Below, in pieces: positions 26,602 through 36,232 of a DNA stretch of 64,000 bases. The position numbers and the translations under genes were made by a program. Source of the DNA: Galactobacillus timonensis (GTDB taxonomy: Bacteria; Bacillota_I; Bacilli_A; Erysipelotrichales; Erysipelotrichaceae); NCBI RefSeq assembly GCF_900240265.1, contig NZ_LT964739.1, positions 2,127,900-2,191,899 of the forward strand, in the 5' to 3' direction. The notes under the pieces were generated by a model. That model worked only from the letters and a program-made list of their open reading frames with translations, had not been told where the DNA came from and ran no database searches. Positions within the stretch are counted from its first letter, which is position 1. Every line of letters starts with the position of its first letter.

Positions 26602-28013
26602 TGCTTAATCTTCTTTGGCGGAATGACAGGATTCAACATTGGCTTGGAGTTCTTTCTGAGCACATAGAGGCAGCGGCTGCGGAACCTGTCCCAGTTGGTA
26701 TATCCGTTGGCTGCTTTCTTGATCGTCTTGATGATTGAGTTCCGGTTCTCCATCAATCCGTTATTCAGTTTTATGTCGGACACTACCACCTGGCCTGTGT
26801 CCTTATCGACTGTATGACGCTGCTTTACGACAATGAAGGAGTTGATAATCTCCTCTCTCCAGCTGATCAGGGTGCGGGAGAACTCTTTCATTTCCGGAAT
26901 ACCACTGGCTGCGAAGGACTGAATCAGTTTGTTCAGCTCCTGGGGAGCAGTATCGTAAGTGCAGTTGTCATAGAAGTCCACAACGTCATCCTTGAGGTCC
27001 CATGCCTTTTTCAAATCGGGATGAACGGCTTCGATCATGGCTTTAATTTCGTAATAATTGAGGAACCGGTTCAGCTTGCGGTTCATTTTCCTTGGATGGC
27101 CGGGATCGAACAGCTTTTTACCATCTTTGTCTCTGGCGTCCAGCCGCTTGAATATCATCCAGTTGAATGTCTTCAGCAGATAATACTCGTTGGTTTGTGT
27201 TTTTGTGCCTTCAATATATTTTGGAGTCTGCTTCATTACTCTGATCCGGACGCTGTCAGCCTTTCTGGAGAGCTCCTGGCTGACATGATAATGGTCAACG
27301 GAATGATAGGCCTTAGGGAACAGCTGACGTATGATGGCGCGGTATTCACTATACATGTCCGTGGCAATCATTTTGACGCGCTTTCGCTCTTCCACTGGGA
27401 TTTTGAGAAAGTAGCTGAGCAGATAATCTTTTCTTCTGCTTGGCAGGATATCCACCGGCTCCTGTGACTCAAAGTCGAGAATAACGAACACATATTTTGA
27501 GTTCTCTCCCGGATGATAAAATGCGTAGTTCTCATCCCAGCACATCAATGTGGGCAGAGGTCTTCGCGCCTCCTTTACGTGGGCATCGAAGACGGAGGCA
27601 GCGGTTGTGGGAGAGATGTGATACCGCTTAGCGACGGAAGCGAAGGTCTCGGTCTGAATCTTCAAATCGTTCAGAATGTTTTCAACCGTGAGGGCGGAGA
27701 TGTGCTGCTTCCTGAAACAGAATGGATTGTTCTCATAGTACGTTCGATGACAGACAGGACAGATGTACCTGCGGGCATGATAGAAGATGGTGCACTCACG
27801 ATCAGTAAAGACGCCGTGGCTTATCTTCTTGTCAATGTAGTCCTTAACCCTTGGCAGGGTACAGCCGCAATCGGGACAAGGCGGATGATCCGGCCGCAGT
27901 AAAACATGGACAGACGCACTGCCATTGTCATTATGGAAGATGACATTCTCCACACTGCCTGTATCGAGGTTAAAGAATTCAAGAATGGCCTGTTTATCAG
28001 ATTGTTCGGACAT
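26598..28013 (-). CDS. ISL3-family transposase (copy 2)
   Basis: 471 residues, nearly identical to the copy at 14511-15926; differences are confined to the extreme C-terminus (RKNSKP and PKKIKQ here). The zinc-binding Cys pairs, helix-turn-helix and DDE-type core are all present. ATG 28013 has the same AAAGGAG ribosome-binding site. The gene is complete, so the element is probably still mobile and could excise from proA. Confidence 0.92.
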   Translation of the reverse strand: MSEQSDKQAILEFFNLDTGSVENVIFHNDNGSASVHVLLRPDHPPCPDCGCTLPRVKDYIDKKISHGVFTDRECTIFYHARRYICPVCHRTYYENNPFCFRKQHISALTVENILNDLKIQTETFASVAKRYHISPTTAASVFDAHVKEARRPLPTLMCWDENYAFYHPGENSKYVFVILDFESQEPVDILPSRRKDYLLSYFLKIPVEERKRVKMIATDMYSEYRAIIRQLFPKAYHSVDHYHVSQELSRKADSVRIRVMKQTPKYIEGTKTQTNEYYLLKTFNWMIFKRLDARDKDGKKLFDPGHPRKMNRKLNRFLNYYEIKAMIEAVHPDLKKAWDLKDDVVDFYDNCTYDTAPQELNKLIQSFAASGIPEMKEFSRTLISWREEIINSFIVVKQRHTVDKDTGQVVVSDIKLNNGLMENRNSIIKTIKKAANGYTNWDRFRSRCLYVLRKNSKPMLNPVIPPKKIKQ

Positions 28014-28047
28014 AGATCTTCTCCTTTGAGCCCAGCATAGGGGAAGA

Positions 28048-28521
28048 TCAGGAAAGGCCCAAGTCAAAGTCATTTGGCCTATTCAGGCAGAGATTGATTC
28101 CGGCCACCCAGCCACTGGAAGAATCATATTCTGGAGCCCGGCGGACATCACGCCGGAATAGAACACGAAGCTGTTGAAGCAGCGAATCAGGCGGATCAAC
28201 CAGCTTCAGGAAAATCCGGAGCTGCACAATGAGCTTATCGAGCCATTTGTTCCAACGGTAAACGGAAGAATCGGAAGGAAGCGAATAACGATCAAGATCC
28301 AGATCATTGTCCAGAGCCGATTCGATGGTCTGCACCGAGTAGTGCTTGTAAGGGACAAGGAAATCAGGGAGAACACGGTGATGTCTTCCGTTGGAAGAGA
28401 CGGCGACAGGAATCCAGATCCAGTAAGAACCTTTTGGCGTTTTAACGCACCTTCTGGCAGTTCCGCAGAATCTCATTGGCAGGCCTGTTTCAGGATCCAA
28501 AACAGGTTCGCTGCATTTCAT
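28048..28521 (-). CDS. DUF6431-like accessory protein of the ISL3-type element (copy 2)
   Basis: 157 residues, same as the protein at 15961-16434 apart from one Gly/Arg change near the C-terminus. It keeps the VLPDFLVPYKHYS core. It lies 34 bases before the transposase start on the same strand. Confidence 0.7.
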   Translation of the reverse strand: MKCSEPVLDPETGLPMRFCGTARRCVKTPKGSYWIWIPVAVSSNGRHHRVLPDFLVPYKHYSVQTIESALDNDLDLDRYSLPSDSSVYRWNKWLDKLIVQLRIFLKLVDPPDSLLQQLRVLFRRDVRRAPEYDSSSGWVAGINLCLNRPNDFDLGLS

Positions 28522-28599
28522 CAAAAATCATTCAGATGATTAGGATGTTTAACAATTTTGTATTGTGAATGTGGTACACTAACCATGGTTTTGGTTATG

Positions 28600-28640
28600 G
28601 GTTCAGAGATGGCTGGAAACTAGTCTCTGAACCTTTTCCT
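28600..28640 (+). terminator. Conserved stem-loop upstream of the ISL3-type genes (copy 2)
   Basis: GGTTCAGAGA at 28600-28609 pairs with TCTCTGAACC at 28624-28633, followed by TTTTCC. The 14-base loop differs from the 16-base loop of copy 1 while the stem is identical. Confidence 0.6.
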
Positions 28641-28799
28641 TTCTATTGATGTCTCTAACCGCATGATAATCGGTAAATACGAAAAGGAGAAGGCCGTTGT
28701 GCCTCCCCATGAGGGTTTATAGCTCTTTAACTCCTCCCGGATCATCAATCCCAGGATTTCTTAGAGGCACCCCCAAACCCCATCTATTTTTAGATAGTC

Positions 28800-29337
28800 G
28801 ATTATTGAAAATGCCAAGTGCTCCCGTCCCTCCGTATGCAACGCAGAGGAAGTACTGCTCGTCGAAGAACCGGTTGCCGCACAGTTTCTTCCGCAGCTGA
28901 AGAAACGTCTCGTCGATGAGCGTACGGCAAAGGGTCTAGTCCCGGTCGAGCTGCGCCTGGATCCGCAAGCGGCTGCGATCATTCCGGGAACGCCAGCCGG
29001 CCCCAAAGACTTTGATACGGAATTTCTTGACTATATTCTTGCCGTAAAGGTTGTTCCGGATACGGAAACCGCCATCGCCCATATCAACGCCCATTCCACC
29101 CATCACTCGGAAGCGATCATCTCCAACAGCGCCAGGGACATTGCTTCATTTGCCTCCCGCATCGACAGTGCCTGCCTCTACGTCAACGCAAGCACACGCT
29201 TCACTGACGGCGGCTGTTTCGGCATGGGATGCGAAATGGGCATCTCTACCCAGAAGCTCCATGCCCGCGGACCGATGGGCCTGAGGGAGCTGTGTACCTA
29301 TAAATACATGATTATCGGAAACGGACAGGTACGCTGA
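28800..29337 (+). pseudogene. proA: Gamma-glutamyl phosphate reductase, 3' part
   Basis: It continues the proA frame after the element: [23 protein letters not shown], then [18 protein letters not shown] and the C-terminal signature [19 protein letters not shown], ending in TGA at 29335-29337. There is no start codon with a ribosome-binding site, so this part is not expected to be translated alone. A terminator follows directly. Confidence 0.93.
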
Positions 29338-29348
29338 AACATAATAAA

Positions 29349-29393
29349 AGGCAGAACAGCGGGAATGTTACTTCCACCGTTCTGCCTCTTTTA
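29349..29393. terminator. Bidirectional terminator between proA and hup
   Basis: AGGCAGAAC (29349-29357) pairs with GTTCTGCCT (29379-29387), with a further G-C-rich part inside. T-rich sequence follows on the right and A-rich sequence on the left, so it can serve both convergent genes. Confidence 0.85.
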
Positions 29394-29418
29394 TTCTGCT
29401 CGATGCAGAGAAGAATGC

Positions 29419-29700
29419 TCAGCGAACCTCGTCCTTCAGAGACTTGGAAGCCTTGAATCCCGGGATCTTGGAAGCCGGAATCTCAATCTTCTCCTTTGTC
29501 TGCGGGTTGATGCCTTCACGTGCTGCACGTGTCTTGACTTCGAACTTCCCGAAGCCTGTAATATCAACCTTATTGCCATCCTTGAGGGCAGCCGTCATCA
29601 GCTCGAATACTTCGCTGACAATATCACCGGCCTCTTTCTTGGTCAGGTTGTGATCTTCTGCAATCTTTTCAGAAATGCTCTTCTTGTTTACTGTTTCCAT
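29419..29700 (-). CDS. hup: HU family nucleoid DNA-binding protein
   Basis: 93 residues, the normal HU length. Small basic dimeric proteins of this family bend and coat DNA. Visible features are the helical N-terminus (KKSISEKIAEDHNLTKKEAG), the GFGKFEVKTRAAREGINP arm region with the conserved NP turn, and the C-terminal PGFKASKSLKDEV. A strong GGAGG and its own promoter support a single-gene unit. A bidirectional terminator follows. Confidence 0.95.
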   Translation of the reverse strand: METVNKKSISEKIAEDHNLTKKEAGDIVSEVFELMTAALKDGNKVDITGFGKFEVKTRAAREGINPQTKEKIEIPASKIPGFKASKSLKDEVR

Positions 29701-29724
29701 GTGTTATTTCCTCCACGTGATTCC

Positions 29725-29752
29725 ATATTATCACCATGTTTTATGCATTCAA
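29725..29752 (-). promoter_or_regulatory. Promoter of hup
   Basis: On the minus strand, TTGAAT (29747-29752) and TAATAT (29725-29730) are separated by 16 bases, about 25 bases before the start codon. Confidence 0.55.
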
Positions 29753-29776
29753 TACTTGACAAATGAAGTACGCCAA

Positions 29777-30748
29777 TTAGCTTAAGTAAGCCTCTGCACG
29801 CTCACTCATCTGCCCCAGCAGCTGCTTGAGATCCTCATAGCTCAGATTCTTCACCCCGCAGGCATTCCTGTGGCCACCACCATGATAGTTCGCCGCCAGA
29901 TCATTGAGCTGCACATGGGCCGACCGCAGACTGCCATCGAATAGAACGGAACCATCCTCACCGGTTTTCTCCGTAAATACCGCCCAGCACTCGATCTCCC
30001 TGACGCCCATGAACTGCGACACAAAGGACCGCGCATCACCCGGCGCCATGTTCCAGCGGCTCATGTCTTCCCGGCTCACAACGACATACACGGTATGATT
30101 CCCGACAAACTGGGCCTGCGAGCGGATGAAGCCGGCAAACTGAAACTCATGGAGACTGACATCAAACACCCCGTGCCACAGCTCCGGGATCGAGATGCCC
30201 TTCGAAGCGATATACGCCCCTGTCGCCAGCGTATGCGGCGTCGTATTGGTCGTCTTGAAGCTCAGCGTATCCGTCAGTAAGCCTGAAAAGATATATTCCG
30301 CAGCGGATCTGGAGAACACAAGATTCTCCTGCGTCTCCATCTGCTGAAAGAAATCAGCCAGAATCTCACAGGTAGCGGCCGCATCCGTATAGACAAACTC
30401 CAGTTTCGCATAGGAATCCACCAGCGGATGATGATCGATCTTGACGATTGAAGCTGCACTCAGAAAGCGATGATCATCCACCCGCGCAATGTCCGGCGTA
30501 TCCAGAACAATCGCAAGACTGCTTCTGACCACCGCATCATCCACATGATCAGGCTTCGGCCACTTTGGACTGGAGATGCTTTCATTGCCAAGCGCATAGA
30601 CCTTCTTTTCGGGGAAGTTTTCTTCCAGCCAAGTCTTCAGACCGAGTTGTGAACCGACGGCGTCACAGTCCGGATTTTCATGACGGAACAGCGTGATCAC
30701 AGAGGCCTGCCGAATTTCCTCCAGCAGGCCTTCAAAACTGCGGCTCAT
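29777..30748 (-). CDS. nrnA: DHH/DHHA1 phosphoesterase, NrnA-like (nanoRNase / pAp phosphatase)
   Basis: 323 residues. The DHH domain has HENPDCDAVGSQLGLKTWL, VLDTPD, KIDHHPLVD and the GLLTDTLSF segment, all manganese ligands in the family. The DHHA1 substrate-binding domain ends with YHGGGHRNACG. NrnA degrades very short RNA oligomers to mononucleotides and dephosphorylates 3'-phosphoadenosine 5'-phosphate. The start overlaps the acetate kinase stop by ATGA, so it is the last gene of the ylxM-ackA-nrnA run. Confidence 0.9.
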   Translation of the reverse strand: MSRSFEGLLEEIRQASVITLFRHENPDCDAVGSQLGLKTWLEENFPEKKVYALGNESISSPKWPKPDHVDDAVVRSSLAIVLDTPDIARVDDHRFLSAASIVKIDHHPLVDSYAKLEFVYTDAAATCEILADFFQQMETQENLVFSRSAAEYIFSGLLTDTLSFKTTNTTPHTLATGAYIASKGISIPELWHGVFDVSLHEFQFAGFIRSQAQFVGNHTVYVVVSREDMSRWNMAPGDARSFVSQFMGVREIECWAVFTEKTGEDGSVLFDGSLRSAHVQLNDLAANYHGGGHRNACGVKNLSYEDLKQLLGQMSERAEAYLS

Positions 30749-31941
30749 AAACCGAGCAGACGCACGGTATCACGCGCAATCATCAGTTCTTCATTGGTCG
30801 GAATGACCCAGACCTGAACCTTGGAATCCGGCTTCGAGATCAGAGCCTCCTTACCATGGATCGTATGATTCAGCTCATAGTCAATGGACAGTCCCATGCC
30901 CTCTTCCAGGCCCTTCAGGATCCGCTCACGCGTCATATCATCGTTCTCGCCAAGGCCGGCTGTAAACACGATCGCATCCGTATGGCCAAGTTCCATGTAA
31001 TAGCCGCCGATCACGTTGACTGCACGGTTGGCATACAGGTTGACCGTCAGAATTGCACGCTCATTGCCCTCGTTGACAGCCGCCTGAATATCACGGGCAT
31101 CCGAAGAAATGCCGGAAACACCAAGCATGCCGCTCTTCTTGTTCAGGATCGTATCCATATCATCCGGAGAAAGATTGAGAACCTTTTCCATATAGAAGAC
31201 AACCGTCGGATCAATATCGCCCGAACGCGTACCCATCATGATGCCTCCAAGCGGCGTCAGACCCATCGACGTATTAATGCACTTGCCGCCACGGATGGCC
31301 GTGATGGATGCACCGTTGCCAAGATGGCAGGTGATCATGTTCAGATCCTCAACCGGCCTGCCCATCAGTTCAGCAGCGCGGCGGTTGACATAGTAGTGCG
31401 ACGTACCGTGAGCACCATAACGGCGCACCTTATGATCCGTATACCACTCATACGGTACAGGGAAGAGATAGCTTTCCGGGCCCATCGTCTGATGGAACGC
31501 CGTATCAAACACAAATACATGACCAACATGCGGAAGTGCCTCCTTGAATGCACGGTAGCACACCAGATGGGCCGGATTGTGCAGCGGAGCCAGCGGCGCC
31601 AGTTCCTCGACCTTGTCTTCAACATCCTTCGTCACAACAACCGACTGATCAAAGTAGGAACCACCCTGGACGATGCGGTGTCCTGCACCCTTGATCTCAT
31701 CCAGACTCTTGACGATGCCCTCATCCACCAGAGCCTTCAGAAGAAGATCAACCGCCTTCTTGTGATCCGGAATCGGAAGCTGCTGTACATGTTTCTCACC
31801 GTTCACCTTGATTGTGAACTGTCCCATGGCCTGCCCGATCCGCTCTGCCTGACCCGAGGTGAGAACCTTCTCACTCGGCATGTCGAACAGCTGGAACTTA
31901 AGGGATGAAGAACCCGAATTGACTGCAATAACCTTGCTCAT
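30745..31941 (-). CDS. ackA: Acetate kinase
   Basis: 398 residues from ATG 31941 (AAGGAG seven bases upstream; an ATG at 31962 lies in the end of ylxM). It makes ATP and acetate from acetyl phosphate. Family motifs are visible: VIAVNSGSSSLKFQLFDM at the N-terminus, VFDTAFHQTM, the MITCHLGNGASITAI phosphate-binding strand, GGIMMGTRSGDIDP and FTAGLGEN near the C-terminus. It is complete and starts one base after the ylxM stop. Confidence 0.96.
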   Translation of the reverse strand: MSKVIAVNSGSSSLKFQLFDMPSEKVLTSGQAERIGQAMGQFTIKVNGEKHVQQLPIPDHKKAVDLLLKALVDEGIVKSLDEIKGAGHRIVQGGSYFDQSVVVTKDVEDKVEELAPLAPLHNPAHLVCYRAFKEALPHVGHVFVFDTAFHQTMGPESYLFPVPYEWYTDHKVRRYGAHGTSHYYVNRRAAELMGRPVEDLNMITCHLGNGASITAIRGGKCINTSMGLTPLGGIMMGTRSGDIDPTVVFYMEKVLNLSPDDMDTILNKKSGMLGVSGISSDARDIQAAVNEGNERAILTVNLYANRAVNVIGGYYMELGHTDAIVFTAGLGENDDMTRERILKGLEEGMGLSIDYELNHTIHGKEALISKPDSKVQVWVIPTNEELMIARDTVRLLGL

Positions 31942-31942
31942 A

Positions 31943-32272
31943 CTACTCTCCTTCTGTCTCAATCTTTCTGAGTTGTTTCACTATATTCTTTACGGCCGGA
32001 TCCGTTGTTGCGTTGTCCAGCGCCTCATACAGCGCATTGCGGCGCTGCGCATTTCCATACAGATGCAGCACAGACTCATAGTTCTCCAGCTGCGTCCGCG
32101 AAACACTGATAGTATCATATACCGCCGTGCGGGAAATACCTTCATTTTCCGCGATTTCCTGATAGGAAAGATCCTTTTCGAAGTAATACCGGCAAAGAGT
32201 ACGCTGCCGCTCCGTCAGAAGATTTCCATAGTAGTCCAGCAGCGCATTCGCCGTAATCTTATCCAGCATCAT
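31943..32272 (-). CDS. ylxM: YlxM/p13-like DNA-binding protein
   Basis: About 109 residues from one of two adjacent ATGs (32272 or 32269), overlapping the end of ftsY by 14 bases. The longer frame to 32344 reads out-of-frame ftsY sequence. The sequence LLTERQRTLCRYYFEKDLSYQEIAENEGISRTAVYDTI is the helix-turn-helix of the YlxM (UPF0122) family, which is usually encoded next to ftsY and ffh and is thought to influence the signal recognition particle pathway. The gene order ftsY-ylxM here is conserved in Bacillota. Confidence 0.88.
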   Translation of the reverse strand: MMLDKITANALLDYYGNLLTERQRTLCRYYFEKDLSYQEIAENEGISRTAVYDTISVSRTQLENYESVLHLYGNAQRRNALYEALDNATTDPAVKNIVKQLRKIETEGE

Positions 32273-33230
32273 CCAGACCCTGCGAAATGCTGTACAGATA
32301 CGAATCCAGATCAAACGGACGCAGATCTTCCTTCTTCTCCCCAAGACCGATGAAGAGAACAGGCAGATGCAGCTTCTGCTTGATGCCGATCACAATGCCG
32401 CCCTTGGCCGTACCGTCCATCTTCGTCAGAATGATGCCCGAAAGATCCGTCGCCGCATCAAACAGTTCCGCCTGCCGCAGACCGTTCTGTCCCGTCGTCG
32501 CATCAAGAACCAGCCACGTATTGTGCGGCGCCCCGGGAATCTCACGGCCCGCAACACGGTTCATCTTGCCAAGCTCCGCCATCAGGCCGGCTTTGTTCTG
32601 AAGGCGGCCTGCCGTATCGCACAGCAGCACATCGATATTGTTCTCCTTCGCATACCGGCAGCCATCCACGATCGCCGCCGAAGGATCACCGTTTTCACGG
32701 CCCTTGATGCAGGGAACATTGAGACGCTCAGCCCAGGTGTCCAGCTGATCGATGGCGCCGGCGCGGAACGTATCTGCCGCCACCAGCGCAACCTTCTTTC
32801 CTTCCGCCTGGTATTTAGCCGTCAGTTTGGCGGCCGTCGTCGTCTTGCCGGACCCGTTGACACCTTCCAGGAAGATCACGGTCGGACCGTTCTCATTCCA
32901 GCGGATGGGCTCATCGGGTACCTCTTCGTATAAATCCTTCATCGACTGGATCACAAAGTTGACGGCCCACTTCCACGACACATTGACATACTCATCCGCC
33001 GTCTTCTTCATGTTTTCGCAGATCGCATCCGCCGTTTCGACACCGATGTCGCTTTCCAGCAGAACGATCTCGAGCTGTTCCAGGAACTCATCATCGACGC
33101 CCTTGAAGTTCTTCTTCAGGCTGCTGCTTTTTTCCTGCAGTGAATCCTTCGATTTCTTGAAGCCGCTGAGATAGACAGCCTTATCATCCTTCTTCTGGAA
33201 GATGGATTTCAAAGAATCAAGAATACTCAT
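32259..33230 (-). CDS. ftsY: Signal recognition particle receptor FtsY
   Basis: 323 residues without the long acidic N-terminal domain of enterobacterial FtsY. The N domain (about 20-100) is followed by the GTPase G domain: EGVNGSGKTTTAAKLT (G1), AADTFRAGAIDQLDTW, LLCDTAGRLQNKAGLM (G3), LTKMDGTAKGG (G4) and the closing IGLGEKKEDLRPFD. It docks ribosome-bound SRP at the membrane translocon. It starts in the last bases of smc (ATGA overlap) and overlaps ylxM. Confidence 0.95.
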   Translation of the reverse strand: MSILDSLKSIFQKKDDKAVYLSGFKKSKDSLQEKSSSLKKNFKGVDDEFLEQLEIVLLESDIGVETADAICENMKKTADEYVNVSWKWAVNFVIQSMKDLYEEVPDEPIRWNENGPTVIFLEGVNGSGKTTTAAKLTAKYQAEGKKVALVAADTFRAGAIDQLDTWAERLNVPCIKGRENGDPSAAIVDGCRYAKENNIDVLLCDTAGRLQNKAGLMAELGKMNRVAGREIPGAPHNTWLVLDATTGQNGLRQAELFDAATDLSGIILTKMDGTAKGGIVIGIKQKLHLPVLFIGLGEKKEDLRPFDLDSYLYSISQGLDDAG

Positions 33231-36163
33231 GCCTGCGCCTCCTTTTCCGGCTCCGCCATACCGACGGCATCCTTCAGCTCAACTTTGAGCATCTGGGAAA
33301 CACCCTGATGCTGCATCGTGACGCCATACAGCGTATCACAGTTCTCCATCGTGCCCGGACGATGCGTCACAACAAGGAACTGCGTCTGATCCGTATACTG
33401 GTGCAGATACTGCGCAAAGCGTTCAACGTTTCCCTGATCCAGCGCCGCTTCAACCTCATCGAGAATGACCAGCGGAACCGGCTTCACCTTGAGGATTGCA
33501 AACAGAACACAGAGCGCAATCAGCGACTTCTCACCGCCCGAAAACAGCATGTTGTTCTGAACCGCCTTTCCCGGAGGCTGGGCATCGATGTCAATGCCCG
33601 TATTGAGAATGTCCGAAGGATCCTCGAGAATCAGCCGCGCCTTACCGCCGCCGTACAGCGAACGGAAGATATCGTTGAAGCTGCCGTTGATCCGGTCAAA
33701 CATCTCCTTGAACTGCTTCACCATAACCCGGTCCATCTCATCGATGGCGGCCAGGATTTTGTCGCGGCTCTCGGTCAGTTCCTCGATCTGTTTCTTAAGG
33801 AACTCGTAGCGCTCATTGACTTCACTGTACTGTTCAGGAGCCTCCATGTTCACGTTGCCAAGACGCTCGATATCCGCCCGCAGCTGCAGTACTTCTTCGC
33901 GCGCATTTTCGACCTTTTCACCGCTGACCTTGGTTCTGGCGAATTCATAGGTCAGCTGATATTCCGACGCAAGCCGCTGCAGATTGTTTTCAATCTTCGC
34001 CTCGAGCCGGCCTTCATCCACCTTGATGGCACTAGCTGCCGCATCGGCACGTTCCTTGTCCTTGCGCAGTTGATGCAGCTGCTGGTCCTTACGGTCAATA
34101 TCCTGCTGCAGCGACTGCTTTTCTTCACGCTTGGTCCGGATCTCGGCAGTAATGGTGTCACGCCGCTGGTAGGCTTCATTGAGCTTTGCGATGGTCTCAT
34201 TCTGAGCCTCGTCCGCGGTTTCCTCACTCTTGGCGCCAAGCAGGGCCAGATCATTGGACAGCTTGTCCATCTTGGCTTTCTTGGCATCCATGACCGGTTC
34301 CAGCGACGCTTTGGAGACACGGTTCTGACTCAGACGGCTCTTCAGAGCCTCCACCTGCGCAGAGGCATCCATTTCCGCCTTCTGCAGCAGCTTGACCTTT
34401 GCCGTCTGGGCATCGATGCCCTCCTTGACGCGGGAGAGCTCACGGGCCACAGTAACAGGGGTCGTATTGTGCTTCTGCTTGCCGCCGGTCATCGAACCGC
34501 CGCGGTGAATCACTTCCCCGTTCAGGGTCACGATGTTATAGGCACGGTTGGTCAAAGAGGAAAGATTGTTGCCGGCTTCCATTGAATCAACGACAAGTAC
34601 ATTGTTCAACAGCGCATCGACAACAGGCTGAAACTTTGCATCCGTCTCAACAAATGACGATGCCGTACCAAGATATCCCTGCGTACCGCTGCAGATGGCA
34701 AGGGCTTCCTGCGACACATAGCGCGGCCGGCAAACCGTCAGCGGCAGAAACGTCGCCCGACCCGACTGGTTGCGGTTCAGAAAACGGATCGCATCACGGG
34801 CAGACTGCTCATCCACGGTCACAATGTTGTACATCGCTCCACCAAGGGCTTCGGAGACAGCCTGCTCATAGCCATCCTTGGCATGAATCTCCTGCCCGAT
34901 GACGCCGAGAATGCCGTGCAGCGCATTGCGGTTTTCCATGATGGAACGGGTACCGGACTGACGTCCCTGGAACGGGTCGCGCATCATGTTTTCAAGATAG
35001 GTCTGCTGATTCTGCAGGCTGCGCAGCAGCGACTGTGCCTGTTCAAGGGCACTGCGCTGATCGAAGAGGTTCTGTGAACTCTGGGTCAGCTTCTCCTCAT
35101 CCAGCTTCATGGCCTGATCCAGTGCCGTATAGCGGTTCCTACGGTCTTCGTATTCCTGTCGCGCCGTCTCGAGCAATGCCTGTGTTTCCTTGATCCGCTC
35201 CTCGCGGCTGCCGGTTTCAATGATGTATTTGCGCCGCTCATCCATCTCGGTACGCCTTGCTTCCAAAGACGTGACCGCATCGACATTCTTGAGCAGTTCC
35301 TCCTGGAGGGCGTTGATTTCCCGGTCCAGCTGTGAGGACTGCTGACGCTGCTGCCCGAGCCTGGTTTCCGATACCTGGATGCTTGTGGAGGCGATCTGCG
35401 CCGCACTTTCGGCATCTAACAGAGACTTTCTGGCATCATCGACCTGAACATTGAGATCATCGATCTCCTGCACCAGCACAGTGATTTCAATCTCTTCGAG
35501 ACGCTTTTTCTTTGCCCGGTAGATTTCGGCCTTATGCGCCTGCCGCTTCAGCGGCGAAACCTGCTTTTCAAGTTCCGCCAGAATATCCTGGGAACGGTCA
35601 AGATTGGTCTTCGTACGATCCAAACGTGACAAAGACTCGATCTTGCGCTTCTTGTATTTGGCAACGCCGGCGGCTTCTTCAAAGATCGGCCGACGGTCCA
35701 GAGGCTTCGCCTCCGCAAAGGCGATAACATTGCCCTGCGAGATGATGCTCAGAGAATCCTTGCCCAGTCCCGTATCCAGAAACAGGTCCACGACATCGCG
35801 CAAACGTACATTCTGACGGTTGATCAGATATTCCGCATCACCGGAACGATACAGGCGGCGTGTCACTTCCAGCTCCTGCTGATCACTGTTGAGCACATGC
35901 GACGCATTATCAAAGACCAGCGTCACCTCGGCCATGTTCATGGGTCTGCGGTCAGCGCTGCCGGAAAAGATGACGTCGCTCATATGTTCGCCGCGCATGG
36001 AACGGGACGACTGCTCGCCTAATACCCAGCGCACGGCATCTGTAATATTCGATTTTCCGCAGCCGTTCGGCCCGACAATCCCCGTAATCGGATCATCAAA
36101 CGTAATAATGGTTCGATCCGCAAAGGATTTGAATCCCTGCATTTCGATGCGCTTTAAAAACAT
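33227..36163 (-). CDS. smc: Chromosome segregation ATPase SMC
   Basis: 978 residues from ATG 36163, which has GGAGG 6 bases upstream. Head motifs are complete: Walker A GPNGCGKSN near residue 32, the ABC signature LFSGGEKSLIALCVLFAIL, and Walker B PLVILDEVEAALDQGN. Two coiled-coil arms flank a hinge around residues 410-560 (ILGVIGQEIHAKDGYEQAVSEALGG ... GGSMTGG). Most bacterial SMCs are about 1,150-1,190 residues, so the arms are roughly 100 residues shorter each. It organises and separates chromosomes with ScpA and ScpB, which are not in this window. ftsY follows by overlap. Confidence 0.95.
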   Translation of the reverse strand: MFLKRIEMQGFKSFADRTIITFDDPITGIVGPNGCGKSNITDAVRWVLGEQSSRSMRGEHMSDVIFSGSADRRPMNMAEVTLVFDNASHVLNSDQQELEVTRRLYRSGDAEYLINRQNVRLRDVVDLFLDTGLGKDSLSIISQGNVIAFAEAKPLDRRPIFEEAAGVAKYKKRKIESLSRLDRTKTNLDRSQDILAELEKQVSPLKRQAHKAEIYRAKKKRLEEIEITVLVQEIDDLNVQVDDARKSLLDAESAAQIASTSIQVSETRLGQQRQQSSQLDREINALQEELLKNVDAVTSLEARRTEMDERRKYIIETGSREERIKETQALLETARQEYEDRRNRYTALDQAMKLDEEKLTQSSQNLFDQRSALEQAQSLLRSLQNQQTYLENMMRDPFQGRQSGTRSIMENRNALHGILGVIGQEIHAKDGYEQAVSEALGGAMYNIVTVDEQSARDAIRFLNRNQSGRATFLPLTVCRPRYVSQEALAICSGTQGYLGTASSFVETDAKFQPVVDALLNNVLVVDSMEAGNNLSSLTNRAYNIVTLNGEVIHRGGSMTGGKQKHNTTPVTVARELSRVKEGIDAQTAKVKLLQKAEMDASAQVEALKSRLSQNRVSKASLEPVMDAKKAKMDKLSNDLALLGAKSEETADEAQNETIAKLNEAYQRRDTITAEIRTKREEKQSLQQDIDRKDQQLHQLRKDKERADAAASAIKVDEGRLEAKIENNLQRLASEYQLTYEFARTKVSGEKVENAREEVLQLRADIERLGNVNMEAPEQYSEVNERYEFLKKQIEELTESRDKILAAIDEMDRVMVKQFKEMFDRINGSFNDIFRSLYGGGKARLILEDPSDILNTGIDIDAQPPGKAVQNNMLFSGGEKSLIALCVLFAILKVKPVPLVILDEVEAALDQGNVERFAQYLHQYTDQTQFLVVTHRPGTMENCDTLYGVTMQHQGVSQMLKVELKDAVGMAEPEKEAQA

Positions 36164-36232
36164 GAAAAACCTCCAGTATCTCAATCACGCAAAACAGCAG
36201 AGACACGAAGTCTCTGCCGTGTGCACTCCATT

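Larger units (their letters stand above)
26158..28799 (-). mobile_element. ISL3-type element, copy 2 (inserted in proA)
   Basis: It is flanked by GATTATTG at 26150-26157 and 28800-28807, an 8-base duplication of proA sequence. Its ends, gene order and nearly all bases match copy 1 (14071-16714). Removing the element and one repeat restores the proA frame (ALKIIENAK). Confidence 0.96.

Noticed and set aside
30856..31908. 350-codon plus-strand open frame opposite ackA
   Set aside because: Antisense shadow of a complete acetate kinase.
33308..34585. 425-codon plus-strand open frame opposite smc
   Set aside because: Antisense shadow; smc motifs on the minus strand are complete.
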